DNA of 64,000 nucleotides from Akebia trifoliata (lineage: Eukaryota; Streptophyta; Magnoliopsida; Ranunculales; Lardizabalaceae), in the NCBI GenBank assembly GCA_017979445.1, contig CM030715.1:31121756-31185755 (forward strand), given 5' to 3'. Positions 12,183 to 23,900 of the stretch are shown here, piece by piece. The position numbers and the translations under genes were made by a program. The notes beneath the pieces are model-generated. The model did no database searches, was not told the DNA's origin, and saw only the letters and a list, made by a program, of their open reading frames with translations. Numbering within the stretch: the first letter of the stretch is position 1; each line of letters starts with the position of its first letter.

Positions 12183-12505
12183 GTTTTTTTTTTTTTTTGG
12201 AAGGTAATCGGGGGTTAAGGCACACCCCCAGACCAGGTTTATTTGAACCAACGGATTACAACCTACAAGGACCTAGAGGCATCCTCCCTTACAATGTCAC
12301 TAATCTCTTAGGGAAGAGCATCAGCAGACAAGGACACCTCGTAAAGGGTGTGAAGCAATGAGGCTAGCCAATTGGCAGCTCTATTACATTCTCTAAAGAC
12401 AAATTTAAACACAACATTAAGGAATTGAGCACAAAGATTCCTTATCATCTTAACCCTCCAAGGACATTTTGCTTCATTATTGGTTAATGTGTGTGAAAGA
12501 TGCAA
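12183..12505 (-). pseudogene. LINE 3' fragment with RNase H remnant and poly(A)
   Basis: On the minus strand an open stretch (12505-12308) reads like the end of a plant LINE RNase H domain: CPWRVKMIRNLCAQF, FKFVFRECNRAANWLASLL. It continues through LINE-like 3' sequence into a run of A (T run at about 12184-12198 on the plus strand). It is a 5'-truncated, dead insertion in the arginase leader intron. The reading rests on the REANRAADWLA-type motif recalled for non-LTR elements. Confidence 0.7.
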
Positions 12506-12798
12506 ACTGTCGTTGTGAGTTTAATATTTTGAAATATTATGCAAGATACTTGTTTTTATGAACTAGTTGGCCCCTTATGCTTGTTGTTTCGGTCATCATT
12601 ACAGAATGCAAAAAAGGAACAATTTTGAATCTTAACGGCAATCCAAACTGCCCTTTAGAAGCATTAAACCAATTTCAAGAAAATCTGTTCTGATGCATAA
12701 ATAGCGATCCAAACTGCCCTTTTTCTTATTTCTAATACTGTTTTGAATCACTTAACAATCAAACAACTGGGTTTTCTTTTTTTGTTTTGAGTTTACAG

Positions 12799-14278
12799 AT
12801 GTGGAATTCAGGGAAAAGGGGGATCCACTACTTGCAGAAACTAAATGCAGCAAATGTCCCGGCCTCTTTGATAGAAAATGGTCAAAAACGTGTTATAGAT
12901 GCTTCCCTTACTCTTATACGTGAGAGGGCTAAGCTTAAGGTAAGTTTTGGTTTCATTTAAAATGCTAATATGTTTTGATGCACAGCTCCCTCCTTCTCCT
13001 TATGTTTCTATGTAATTATAGCGTATCTAATTTGTGAATTCAAAACTATATATTGTTCTGTGTTTTTCTTAAAGATTTAATATGTTAAATTTCATTTCAG
13101 ATGTTTCGCGTTGATTGTAGTGTATTATGTGACTATACTGTTAGAAACTTTGTTATCTGAACAGATGGGAAGTAAAAAAAATCTTAATTTATTTATATTC
13201 ATCTGAATGGACCACCTCGAATTCGTTGAAACACTCTACTGATTTGCCAACTAAATGCCTTTGTTGATCTCAATTTGAGGTCTAATTGGACAAGCGTCAA
13301 AGAGAGATGCATTGACACTTGCGACATTAATGGTTTTTACAATGGGAAACTAAGATATGTCCTCTCTTAAAGGGACTGGACTGAGACATAATGTCTGAAA
13401 CGAAGAGGGGGCGTGATTAAAACCTGTGAATTATTCAAAGTTGTACTTATGGCAACCCAGCCAAGTGAGATGTCATGGGTTCAACGGGAAAACAAGCAAT
13501 CTTACAACTATTGGAATTACTTCAAATAAAAGCCATTTTCCCTCTCTATCCAAACAAGCAATGTTACAATTATTGAAAGCACTTCTTACTCCCTAATTTT
13601 ATCAGGGACGTATTGTTCTTGTACTTCTGGGAACATACGGTTTCTAACTTGTCAAGAATGTTTTTAAACCTCTTTTCTAGCAGAAACCTTGTCTTTGTTT
13701 CTGCTGGAATTGACACTTGTACCAATTTGATAGTCTTTCAGTGAACCATTCCTTCTTAAAGTTGGGCTACAATTGCTATTTCAATTCCAACAAACTTGGT
13801 TTCCTCAGGGAGAGCTTGTGCGTGCTTTAGGAGGCGCTGTAGCATCAGCATCACTACTTGGAGTTCCTTTAGGCCATAATTCATCTTTCCTTCAAGGGCC
13901 TGCATTTGCTCCCCCTCGTATAAGGGAGGCGATCTGGTGTGGCAGCACAAACTCTACCACTGAAGAAGGTAAATACAGACACCAAACCTTGTGAACTGAA
14001 AAAGTTTAAGTAGCATAATTTTTTAAGTAATGTAAACCGAACTTAATTGATATGGTGAATCATTCTGACATTTTGCAAATGAATGATCTCCTAAACCTCT
14101 ATACTTTCCATCAACATGGAGTAATAACTTCTGCTACATGTAAAGCTGAATATTATGCTCTTCTGCATTTACTCTTTAGATTTCTTGACATGGGTGTTGT
14201 ATATATGTTTATAGTGTACTTTTGTGGGTCATGTTAGGTTTTAATTGCACCTTATATGACAGTGCCTTGAATTTTTTG

Positions 14279-14340
<62 letters not shown>

Positions 14341-14617
14341 GATGGTTCGAGGGACGTCTCACAAACCAGCTGAGAAACCCATGTGTGGGCGTCGTTGGAT
14401 TTGCGACATTAGACGGCTTGGATTTTGTTTTAAAATAAAATGTGCGGCCAGCTGGAAAACGTGTTTTGTTATTAAAAATTAATGTATTTTTAAAAAACTC
14501 CCTCAAATCTTTTCTCACTCTTTGTTGAAAACGAAGAGTGAAACCCATCCTTTTCAATCACGAAGGCTCTCTCAAAATTGATGGAAACCAAAGAAGAACA
14601 ATGAGAGTGAAGCTATA

Positions 14618-14668
<51 letters not shown>

Positions 14669-17600
14669 TCGAGAGAGTCTTGTACCTGGTTCAGATCACT
14701 TGCTGCCCAATTTTGAAGATGAGATTTGAGTAAAAACTGGGTTTAGGCAACGTTTTGAGGCTTAGAATAGTTTTCCCTAAAAACTAAGTTGTAGGAATAT
14801 AAACCAATTGCAGTGGCATGATGATGATGTGCAGTGGCAAATAAAAAAAATGATTCGGTGTAGATGGGATACACCTTATCAAAAGCACACATTGTCCCAT
14901 GAACGAACCTCCTTGATTGGGAATGAATTGATGCTTAGCATGATGTTGGATTTGGCATACAAAAGGCTTTGAGGAAAAAGATTACAATGACAGTTACAAC
15001 AACAATGGTCACCATATGAGAAGTGGAAGAAAGGCAACAACAAAGATGCTTAGTTTCTTTTGTCTTTCTTCCTCTTTATTTCTTTACTCTTTTTTTTTTT
15101 TAAGGTGTTGTGCAACATGTTCACGAAGATGGAAGGTTTTAAAAATGCATGGAAGGTGTTTGTTGAATGAACCCAATGATTGGATATGGGAGCAGTGATG
15201 AGATCTTCAATACAGTGAGAGATAATGAGATTTTATTTAAGTTAAAAAAAGAAAAAATAAAGAAGGAAGGAGGTATTTGGAATACTTTAAATATTTTGTT
15301 TCGTCCCAGCTGTCTCACAATTGACTCGAATAGGTAATCCAGGCCATTGATTCCCCCAGATCCAACGACGCCCACACATGGGTTTCTCAGCTGGTTTGTG
15401 AGACGTCCCTCGAACCGTCCCCATATATATATATATGTCTTGCTAAGGCTCTATATGCACCCTCTACAACTTTGCTTTTCCACATTTACTCTTTAAATTG
15501 CTTAGATGTAGGAGATGCTACATGTGTAACTAATGGTTAGGGGTGGCTTAAGACTAGTTTAGTTGTACTCAGCGGCTTGGTTGAACGATTTTGTTTGTGA
15601 CAAGCACATGGATTTCCCTTTTCTAGTGGCCCATATTATTCATGATTTATACCACTACTGCAATCTGATATCTTGTCAAAAGTTTGATATGTTCTATATC
15701 TTCATTTTTTTTAATGTTTGGTGCAAGCAGGGAAAGAATTAAATGATCCAAGGGTGCTAACTGATGTTGGTGATGTTCCTGTACAAGAGATTCGAGATTG
15801 TGGTGTCGATGATGACAGATTGATGAATATTATTACTGAATCAGTTAAGCTGGTGATGGAAGAAGTAAGCCAGCCTTTCCCATATATTGCTACTTTTGCC
15901 AAATGTTATATCACTATTTTTCTTCTATAAATTCAGCAAGACAAAATATCATACTAAACTATCTATAATGGGGTTTTTATTTATCTTTATCATCATCATC
16001 AAAACCTTATCCCAAAAGTTTGAGCAGAACGAATCCTTTTCCGCCATTCAGTTATGTCTACAGTCATGTCTATTTTTAATTGATTTGACTTTTGGGATCG
16101 TTGGTTGAATAAAATTGTTTTAACTTCTAATTATCCTTTCTTTGGTTCTAGTCTGCAAACTGTAAGTATAATTGTACTGCATTTACTCTTGGATAAGCTC
16201 CATTTGTTATCAGTGTTCTGCGATTAAAATTTTCAAAGTTGATGAGATATCACGCTTTCATTTATTCCACCATTCCCTATTCAACCTCTAATATTTTCAT
16301 TTTCTTTATATGGATGAATTATGACTTGTTGACACATTTGAGTGTTATTCAGGATCCACTACGCCCATTAGTTTTGGGTGGTGACCACTCAATATCTTTC
16401 CCTGCTGTAAGAGCAGTGTCTGAGAAGCTCGGTGGACCTGTGGATATTCTTCATTTAGATGCCCATCCTGATATTTATCATGCCTTTGAAGGAAACAAGT
16501 ATTCTCATGCTTCTTCTTTTGCCCGAATAATGGAGGGTGGTTATGCCCGGCGTCTTTTGCAAGTAATGTTTTATTTACCGATTCATTTGATTTAGTTATT
16601 TTCTACTTTGCTAGTTATTGAAAATACATGTGGTTGTTACAACATATAGGATTTGTGGCAACCATAATTATGCAATTCTACAAGTAGCATACGTATATGT
16701 GCTGCCTTCTTTTTACGTGTCATTAAATTTCTTGTTCTTTGTTAAAGTGCATTATCTTTATATTTTTGCCATATCTAGTTGTCACCCACACTTTGTTTCA
16801 CACTTTTGCAGAAAGATTGATGCTTCACGCTGATTAATAACACTTAAATAGTCCTAACAAGAAAGCATAACATATCATAGAAAGACAGATATGTCTTCCA
16901 TCAGAATTAGGTTGAATAAATGTTAGCCATGGAATTAAAATCAATACAAATTTGCATACATGGATCAACATGTGGATAAAATAAGGGCAGGTCCCAAAAA
17001 TTGGAATGTATAAGATAAAAAATTGTATAATAAGCAGATTCACAATTGCTAAATGGAAGGACCAAATATTTTACCAACTTCCATATCATACATTTGAAGG
17101 TATCGTCGGAAATGGGTGGTTTTTATAGAAAATTGAAGATTATGCCACATCATAATTTGGGAACGAGAATATATATAGAACAAAAAGAACGTCACATAAA
17201 ATCCAGAAGATGGAGTTGCTCTAAAAAAGTAATGTGTGCCAACTCTACAATCAGAGCCATAAATTCCAACAAACTTGACATGAAGGATTCTCTTTCTGAA
17301 TAGTGTCAAGTGTGAGCATCTTATTTAGTAGCCATTTTAACTTCTTCCGCTTGGGGAGTTTGTCCCTTTACTATACATTTACCGATAGAAAAAAGAGGAA
17401 AGAAAGAAAACCCAGGGACAAACAGTGACAACTTTATCATTTCCTTCCAAGTTTTTTTTTTTTTTTAAATTTGTTTTTATTGTGAAAGCCAGGGTTTGAT
17501 CTAATTTCTTGCTCATCATATATGCATTGTTTCACATGCTTGACACCATGAACTTTTTTATTGGTACATGGGACAGAATATGTAGCTATGCATTATTTGG

Positions 17601-18843
17601 TGGTGAGCTTTAAACTTTTATTTGTGGAATATCAGGTTGGTATTAGATCAATAACAAGTGAAGGACATGAACAAGGGAAAAAATTCGGTGTGGAGCAATA
17701 TGAAATGCGAACCTTTTCGAGAGACCGCCAATTTTTGGAGAGTCTGGTAACTCTTTCTCTGCAGAGTCAAGAGTGTCTACACATTCTTTAAATTTGTTTC
17801 ATTTCAGCTTTATATTTTTATTTATTGCAATGTACAGAGGAAATGACCATACTTAAAATGAAAAACTGAAGATAATAATCAATACACATATATCTCGATC
17901 AATACCTCATCAATAGGAATTTGATAAGCATCAATACAAGGAAATGACCCAAGGTGAAATGGACCTATTTCTAATTGCAGTAGACCGAAATAGACACCGA
18001 AACCAATATTTAATACCTTTAAGAGGAAAAAATAACTAAAAGATATGGATGGATTTAAATAATACAAATGATGTGCACTTTAAGTGAGGTGTTGTTCCAC
18101 CTCCCATTGATATCAAATACGTTTAATATTTAGATGAATCAATCAAACTTTTCCATGTATTTATGTACTAGTCACCTCCCGAGCTGAAATGTATGGGATG
18201 ATGAGATAATGTCTTGGTTGCTTAAAATTGTAAAGTAAAACATTAAAAAGTTGGAATATATGCACGCGTGTGCATGTTTGTAGAATTTTATTGAAGAAAA
18301 TAAAAAAGGAAACAAGAAGGAAAAGAGGAAGTCAAGAGACCTACCTACAACAAAGTTGATAGCAAACGGCAAACACCACAAAACAGAACAAGACCGAACA
18401 CGGGCTCAACACCAACAACAAGAGTCCCATCCAAAATGGAAACCTTGGGAAAGAAGGTATTTGAACGGAGGAAACAATTAAACGAGAAATATGCCTATAA
18501 AATAAATATAAGCCACACAAGAATGAATTGGGAAGATGTGGTTGTATTCTTACATGATTTTGTTACCATACTTTTCGGACAGAAACTCGGGGAAGGCGTA
18601 AAAGGTGTGTACATTTCATTAGATATCGATTGTCTGGATCCTGCATTTGCTCCTGGGGTGTCACACATTGAGCCCGGGGGTCTTTCTTTCCGCGATGTCC
18701 TCAACATCCTTCACAACCTCCAAGCTGATGTCGTAGCTGCAGACGTTGTTGAGTTGAACCCACAACGAGATACTGTTGATGGAATGACTGCCATGGTTGC
18801 TGCAAAGCTGGTAAGAGAACTGGCAGCAAAGATATCAAGATGA
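12799..18843 (+). CDS. ARGAH: Arginase (plant type, mitochondrial), complete
   Basis: Hydrolyses L-arginine to ornithine and urea; in plants this occurs in mitochondria and feeds nitrogen recycling and polyamine or proline supply. Coding exons: 12799-12939, 13809-13968, 15731-15864, 16353-16562, 17636-17746, 18583-18843; all junctions are GT-AG and in frame, giving 338 residues, the usual length for plant arginases. Mn-binding signatures are complete: GGDHS (His157), DAHPD (Asp181, His183, Asp185) and DIDCLDP (Asp266, Asp268). The C-terminus ELAAKIS is typical. The basic N-terminus (MWNSGKRGIHYLQKL) fits a short mitochondrial presequence (inference). The ATG is the first codon after an intron acceptor. 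Plant arginases are closer in sequence to agmatinases, but the whole-length match is to the arginase (ARGAH) family. A second tandem paralogue is not seen here. Confidence 0.95.
14338..15422. mobile_element. 1.09-kb TIR element in a (TA)n microsatellite, arginase intron 2
   Basis: The terminal inverted repeats are about 63 bp with one mismatch near the tip: GGGGATGGTTCGAGGGACGT at the left and, inverted, GGGGACGGTTCGAGGGACGT at the right. Both sides abut (TA)n (14280-14337 and 15423-15436), as described for Micron-type MITEs, which target TA microsatellites. The interior holds a (GA)n tract at about 14622-14665 and no coding frame with known domains. It lies in the intron between coding exons 2 and 3, in a gene that otherwise looks intact. 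Confidence 0.85.
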
Positions 18844-20961
18844 TCAAACCTTTGCCCGTGTTATGGACCACCATGAACTTCAAATGTAAGTTGCACCCAT
18901 TTTTGCTGGTATCTCTAACGTTCGATGGACTATATCTGAGCCTTTATTTCTTCCAACAAGGATTTTGAAGCTTCTCCAATGGAGTTACACCACTTAAAGA
19001 ACAGCGAATTTCTTAATAAAATTTTCAAGGTCTGTTGAAATAATATGATTGTAGTAATTCTGGTGGTTGTATTAGCAGAAGCATGCAAATGAATTATGTA
19101 AAATTTCCCATAACAAATTGCTGCAGGAAAGCATAATTTTTCTGGGCTGTATGTTTTCCGCTGAACAAACGAAGCCATGTGCAGTGCAATATTTGCTAAC
19201 ATAATCGATTCTGTTGGAAAAGATGGAAATTATGATGTCTACTAAACCTTAATTAATATTTTGCAGCTAGGAAGGAAAAAAGACAACAAAATGGATTGTT
19301 GAAACTATCTGACATGAAAAATATTGTCGCACAGCGTGACACCTTTTTTTTATATGGGTGTTATGGAATCAGGGTTCTGGTAGAAAATTTTTCAAAAAGT
19401 CATTCAAAGTTGTTTTTCTATCAAACGTTTAGTTCCATATGGGATAGGTAGAGACTCCCTTCAGCATTTATACTTAGCTTTTTTTTTTCCGAGGCAAACG
19501 GATTTGTGGTCAGAAATTAGTAGATGAGGGTGGTTTTGAACCCGGATTGTGGCTTCTTCGCACACAAATTTTAACCAACTTACGAGGAATTCGTAGTTCA
19601 AGTGTAAGGGCTGGAAATGTGAAAAGGTGGTGGTAATGACGATTGCCCCACATGCTTGTAGTACGATTGGGAAACATAATTCGGATGTGTGCATTTTTCT
19701 GAGGACCGAAGAGCTAAAGACCTTTGCTATTTGTCACGTGTCACACTGATGGTTGAGATTTTTAGCCTAAATCAAGCACGAAGATGTGGATCTAGGTTCA
19801 GATCCGATCGCCCATTGTTTTCAGAGGCACGAAGGGGCAGGTCTGTTCGGTTTCAGCCTCTCAATGCGCAAATGGACGTGATCCAAGGAGTATTTGGATC
19901 TAGTGCGTGCGAGAAGGATTGTGTTGGTTATGATGATCCAAATCAGATTCTCAAGAGACACATCGAGACATGTAAATTAAAAGTCTCATATGTGTCAAAA
20001 TTGTACAATTGATCATTAACTGCATTTCTACTAAGGGTGATTCATGCCACAATTGGACTCTGCAGAATCTAAAAGTAGTAACAGAGATCTAGGCTTCATT
20101 GTATCCTTAAAATTTTTTGTCGTAAAACCTTTTGTGCACTTGCAGTTCTTTCCATTAGAGGGTGAATTATGTTTTAAAGAAACTGCATTCCCATCCAGTC
20201 TTGAAGTCTAAAGTCTCTCCTTTGAATTCTTCTTTTCTATCTCCATATTATTTCCCTTAATTCGATATTTCCAACATTAAATATATCGATGTGGATACAC
20301 CTGACTTGCTAAAAAATAATCCAAAAAATGCAATAGAGGCTTGTGTAGTTGTGTTATGTTCATAAAATCAGGTTGGGTTTTTCCAATAGTCTTGCCTTCC
20401 GTCAGTATTTAACTGAACTGCAATGAAACTTTGAACCATGCATACAAAGGCATGGTTCAAATGGATTTTTCTTAGTGAAAGGTTCTGTGAAGTTGTTAGG
20501 AGTGTACATTGTTTTGTGTGGATAATAGGCCATAAGATAAGAAAACGATTGGCTAATTTTCATTAATTGGGGGAGCATATATACAAACATACGGCTAAAG
20601 TTGAAAAATGCCGGCTCATTGTTGCAATTAATGACATCTTTGCATGAAAGAATTAAAGAAACAAATGAGTAAGAAAATACTTTTGCCAGCTTCATCTTCT
20701 TCACTCTTCAATCTGAGTTGATAAAACTGGAAAGACAGCCTCCATATGGTCAAGTAGACTGACTTTCAGTAATTTTGTCCAAAGTTTAAGAATCTCATCT
20801 CAAGGCAATGTTTCGGTTTAGAGAAAAATCGAGACAGTCTTGACCAAACCATTCGAGAAAATCTGAACCATTCACGAAACATTCAATGGTTCAAGCCAAA
20901 ACCAGAATGCTTAGTGAAACATTCCTAAACACAATGAAGCTGTGCGGGTTGTTCATCATTA
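18844..20961. other. Intergenic region between convergent arginase and IRE kinase genes
   Basis: Contains both 3' UTRs. At about 19500-19600 a repeat carries GGTTTTGAACCCGGATT, a B-box-like word also met at about 59270. At about 20812-20935 short inverted words (AATGTTTCG / GAAACATTCC) bound a small repeat. The open frame at 19689-20012 has no recognisable motif and is not called. Confidence 0.45.
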
Positions 20962-23900
20962 TCATGGAAGTGAGAGCTTGGAGACTTCGGGTGATTCCTT
21001 GCTACCCTTTATTACCATATCGTAATTGATTGAAGCCAGCTGAGACAGGTTCTGAGTATGTAACAAGAGGATTCATCAGATATTACATTAAGAAGTCCAG
21101 AATTAAAAAATTATGAGAGAACTTCACTTCAAGGTGTAGCAAATTCTACCTTGAACGAAAAATTACTAAATGAGTACTTCACTGCAAGGTTTGGACCTCC
21201 GAAATCTGCCAATGTACCACATTCATCCCCCTGCGTCACAAGCACCCAATGTTAGAAAGAGAAGATGCAGTTGAATGGTAGACTATATATGGGGAATGCT
21301 AACGTTTAAGATTTTATGAAGACATTTGCATTCTTCACCACATTCACTTTTATCTTTACTCATTTTGTCTTTTAGTGAAAAAGATGAGGGTATGTTAGTA
21401 TTTTACATAATAAATGCTTGTTAACATTGATTGTTAAAGCATTTACTACAAACAAGACATTTAAATCCAAAGACTAAAATGCCCTTAATATTTATTATGT
21501 AAAAGACCAACATACCCTTATCTATTTTAAGTAAAAGATAAAATGAGTTAGAGTATTATTGGAAAGTGAATAAAAGGGAGAATGCTAACATCCCCATGAG
21601 GATTTGATGCCCCCTCTGACACACGCGCCTAACGTGGCATGTGCTAGAACCATAGATTCTTTTCATTGTGATACATAACTGCACATATTTATGGAGATGT
21701 ATAGTTGTGTATCTAGAGGGAAAAAAGCTATAGTTCTAGCCCATGCCACGTCAGGGGACATGTATCAGACATGGCGTCAGAAAATCGCGACTCATATATA
21801 TAATAAGAGAGAACTGAGAATTTTTTTATGTGTACATCTTCGTCCTGTTGGTTGCTAAATGAGCTGCCGCTGCCAGATACACTGCCTGTTTCAGTCAAGT
21901 CATTGAAATCGCTAGATGCCATGCTAAGGTGTTCGTCCGTAGGATTCCATACGTAACGACTTGTGAAATAACTTGTATCGTATGCACCTTCTGCTGATGG
22001 AATGAATGCAGCCTACAAGCAATAACAAGATAATCCCAAAATGATGATTGTGTTATAAATTATACACAAATAATATCAAATAGCAACCGAATTCAATCAG
22101 ATCACCTTCTGCCTCGCTAATGTGTCCCAGTTGATGTTTTTGAAGAAAACATGGTTCTTAACCTGCCATAACAGTTATGTTTGTTCTGACATTCCCATTT
22201 TTATTTATGAGTCAAGTATATTTCTGAAATAACCGATAAAATTTTACCTCTCTTGCCCCCGTTGCTCCAAGTCTCTGGACTGGGTTTTCAATCAACAGCC
22301 TGAAAGAAGCATTATTTATTTATTTTTAAACGGCTAAAAATCTTGATTATTATTTAAAACAGCATTGATGTTAGAAAATTTTCAGAAAATAAATATATAG
22401 TTTTTCATTAATCTTACTTCTCAATCAAGTCATATGCTTCCATGCTCATTTCTTCAGGTACACGTGGCCATGGCATATCTCTGTTCATTATATTATCAAA
22501 AATTTGCTACAAAATGGAATAATAGGACATGTTAGTATTTAACATTGGATCTATATTCCATTTAATAATGAAATTATATGACATTAGAACTCTATTCATT
22601 TCTTGAATTGTTACAAGAAGAGTCATATTTTCTCTATTGTTTTTTTTAATGTACTATAAGTTCTTATTGACTTGTATAGAAAAGGTTCACAATATTGAAC
22701 TCTCAGTAACAAATATGAAAAATCAAAACTATCTAATTTGTTTCTCGAAGACGATTTGGTATTAAGATCAAATGGCCTACTTGTGGATGTTCGGCATTGA
22801 ATGGTGGAATACCGACAAGAAGCTCAAAAAGAATTATACCCACAGACCACCAATCTGCCGTTGCACCTACAAAGAAAAAAAAAAAATTCACGAAGCAAAA
22901 ACATCAAAATAAAAATAAAAATATAGGCCTTATTGGTTCACGAAGAATATATAATATCTGATCAACAAATAAAAAATTACGAACCATGTCCCATTCCTAG
23001 AAGTATCTCAGGTGCTAGATAATCTGGAGTACCAACAGCTGAATGTTTTTGGCGCTTTTCTCGTTTAAGTGTTTGTGCTGAAGTTTTAGGTTCATCTTCT
23101 CCAAGAAGAGCTGTATTGCTGACTGCTGGCCCAGATAGATCATCAGTGCTGTCGATTAGGCCCACCTTTGAGAGCCCAAAATCTGTCAACTGTAACAGAA
23201 GGGATTAGAAATTTGTGAGAAGTTACAAATAATATATCATTGAGAACTCAAAAAGATACCAATTAAGATCTTTATAGTAGATAAGTTCGATTCGATAATA
23301 TAAGTAAAAAACAGTTCAAGATGTTGACCTTGATATGACCATTATGAGCTATCAATAAGTTGTCTGGCTTTAAGTCTCTATGAATCACATTCAAAGAATG
23401 CAAGTACTCCAACGCAAGAACCTGAAATAAGTAAAAAACAAGAACCATAATATTTATTTATATAAATTAAAACTACAATATGATAACGAGCGTTAAAATA
23501 TCTAAACTAGATGTCCTTACAACTTCTGCTATATATATGCGTGCCATATCTTCATCCAAGCAACCTAAATTTCTCAATAAGGAGTAAAGATCTCCTCCAT
23601 TTAAGTACTCCATGACTAAATAAAGATTTTCTCTGCACGTGAACGAGTAGTAGAATCGGACCTGTTCTTCATCGGATAGAGAACAGATGTTAGAAAATAA
23701 ATTTCATGTGTGTTGTGTCATTAAAAGGTTAAAGATCGAGAGACCTGATTACCACAAAAGGATTGCGAACTGATATTAGAATGTTACGCTCAGCTAAAAT
23801 GCTCTCAACTGCATTTTTACGGATCATATCAGCCTTTTTAAGAACCTGTAGAAATTTTCATGCTTTATTAGTTCAACTAACGTATGTGGTGTGCAATTTG

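Noticed and set aside
14280..14340. Possible CRISPR-like or centromeric tandem array
   Set aside because: Simple (TA)n microsatellite only; no spacers, and CRISPR arrays are not expected in plant nuclear DNA.
14252..14557. Open frame across the (TA)n tract in the arginase intron
   Set aside because: Ile/Tyr runs from the microsatellite joined to a MITE end; no protein signature.
19689..20012. 107-codon plus-strand open frame between arginase and IRE
   Set aside because: No recognisable domain, no splice context, and it overlaps dispersed repeat text.
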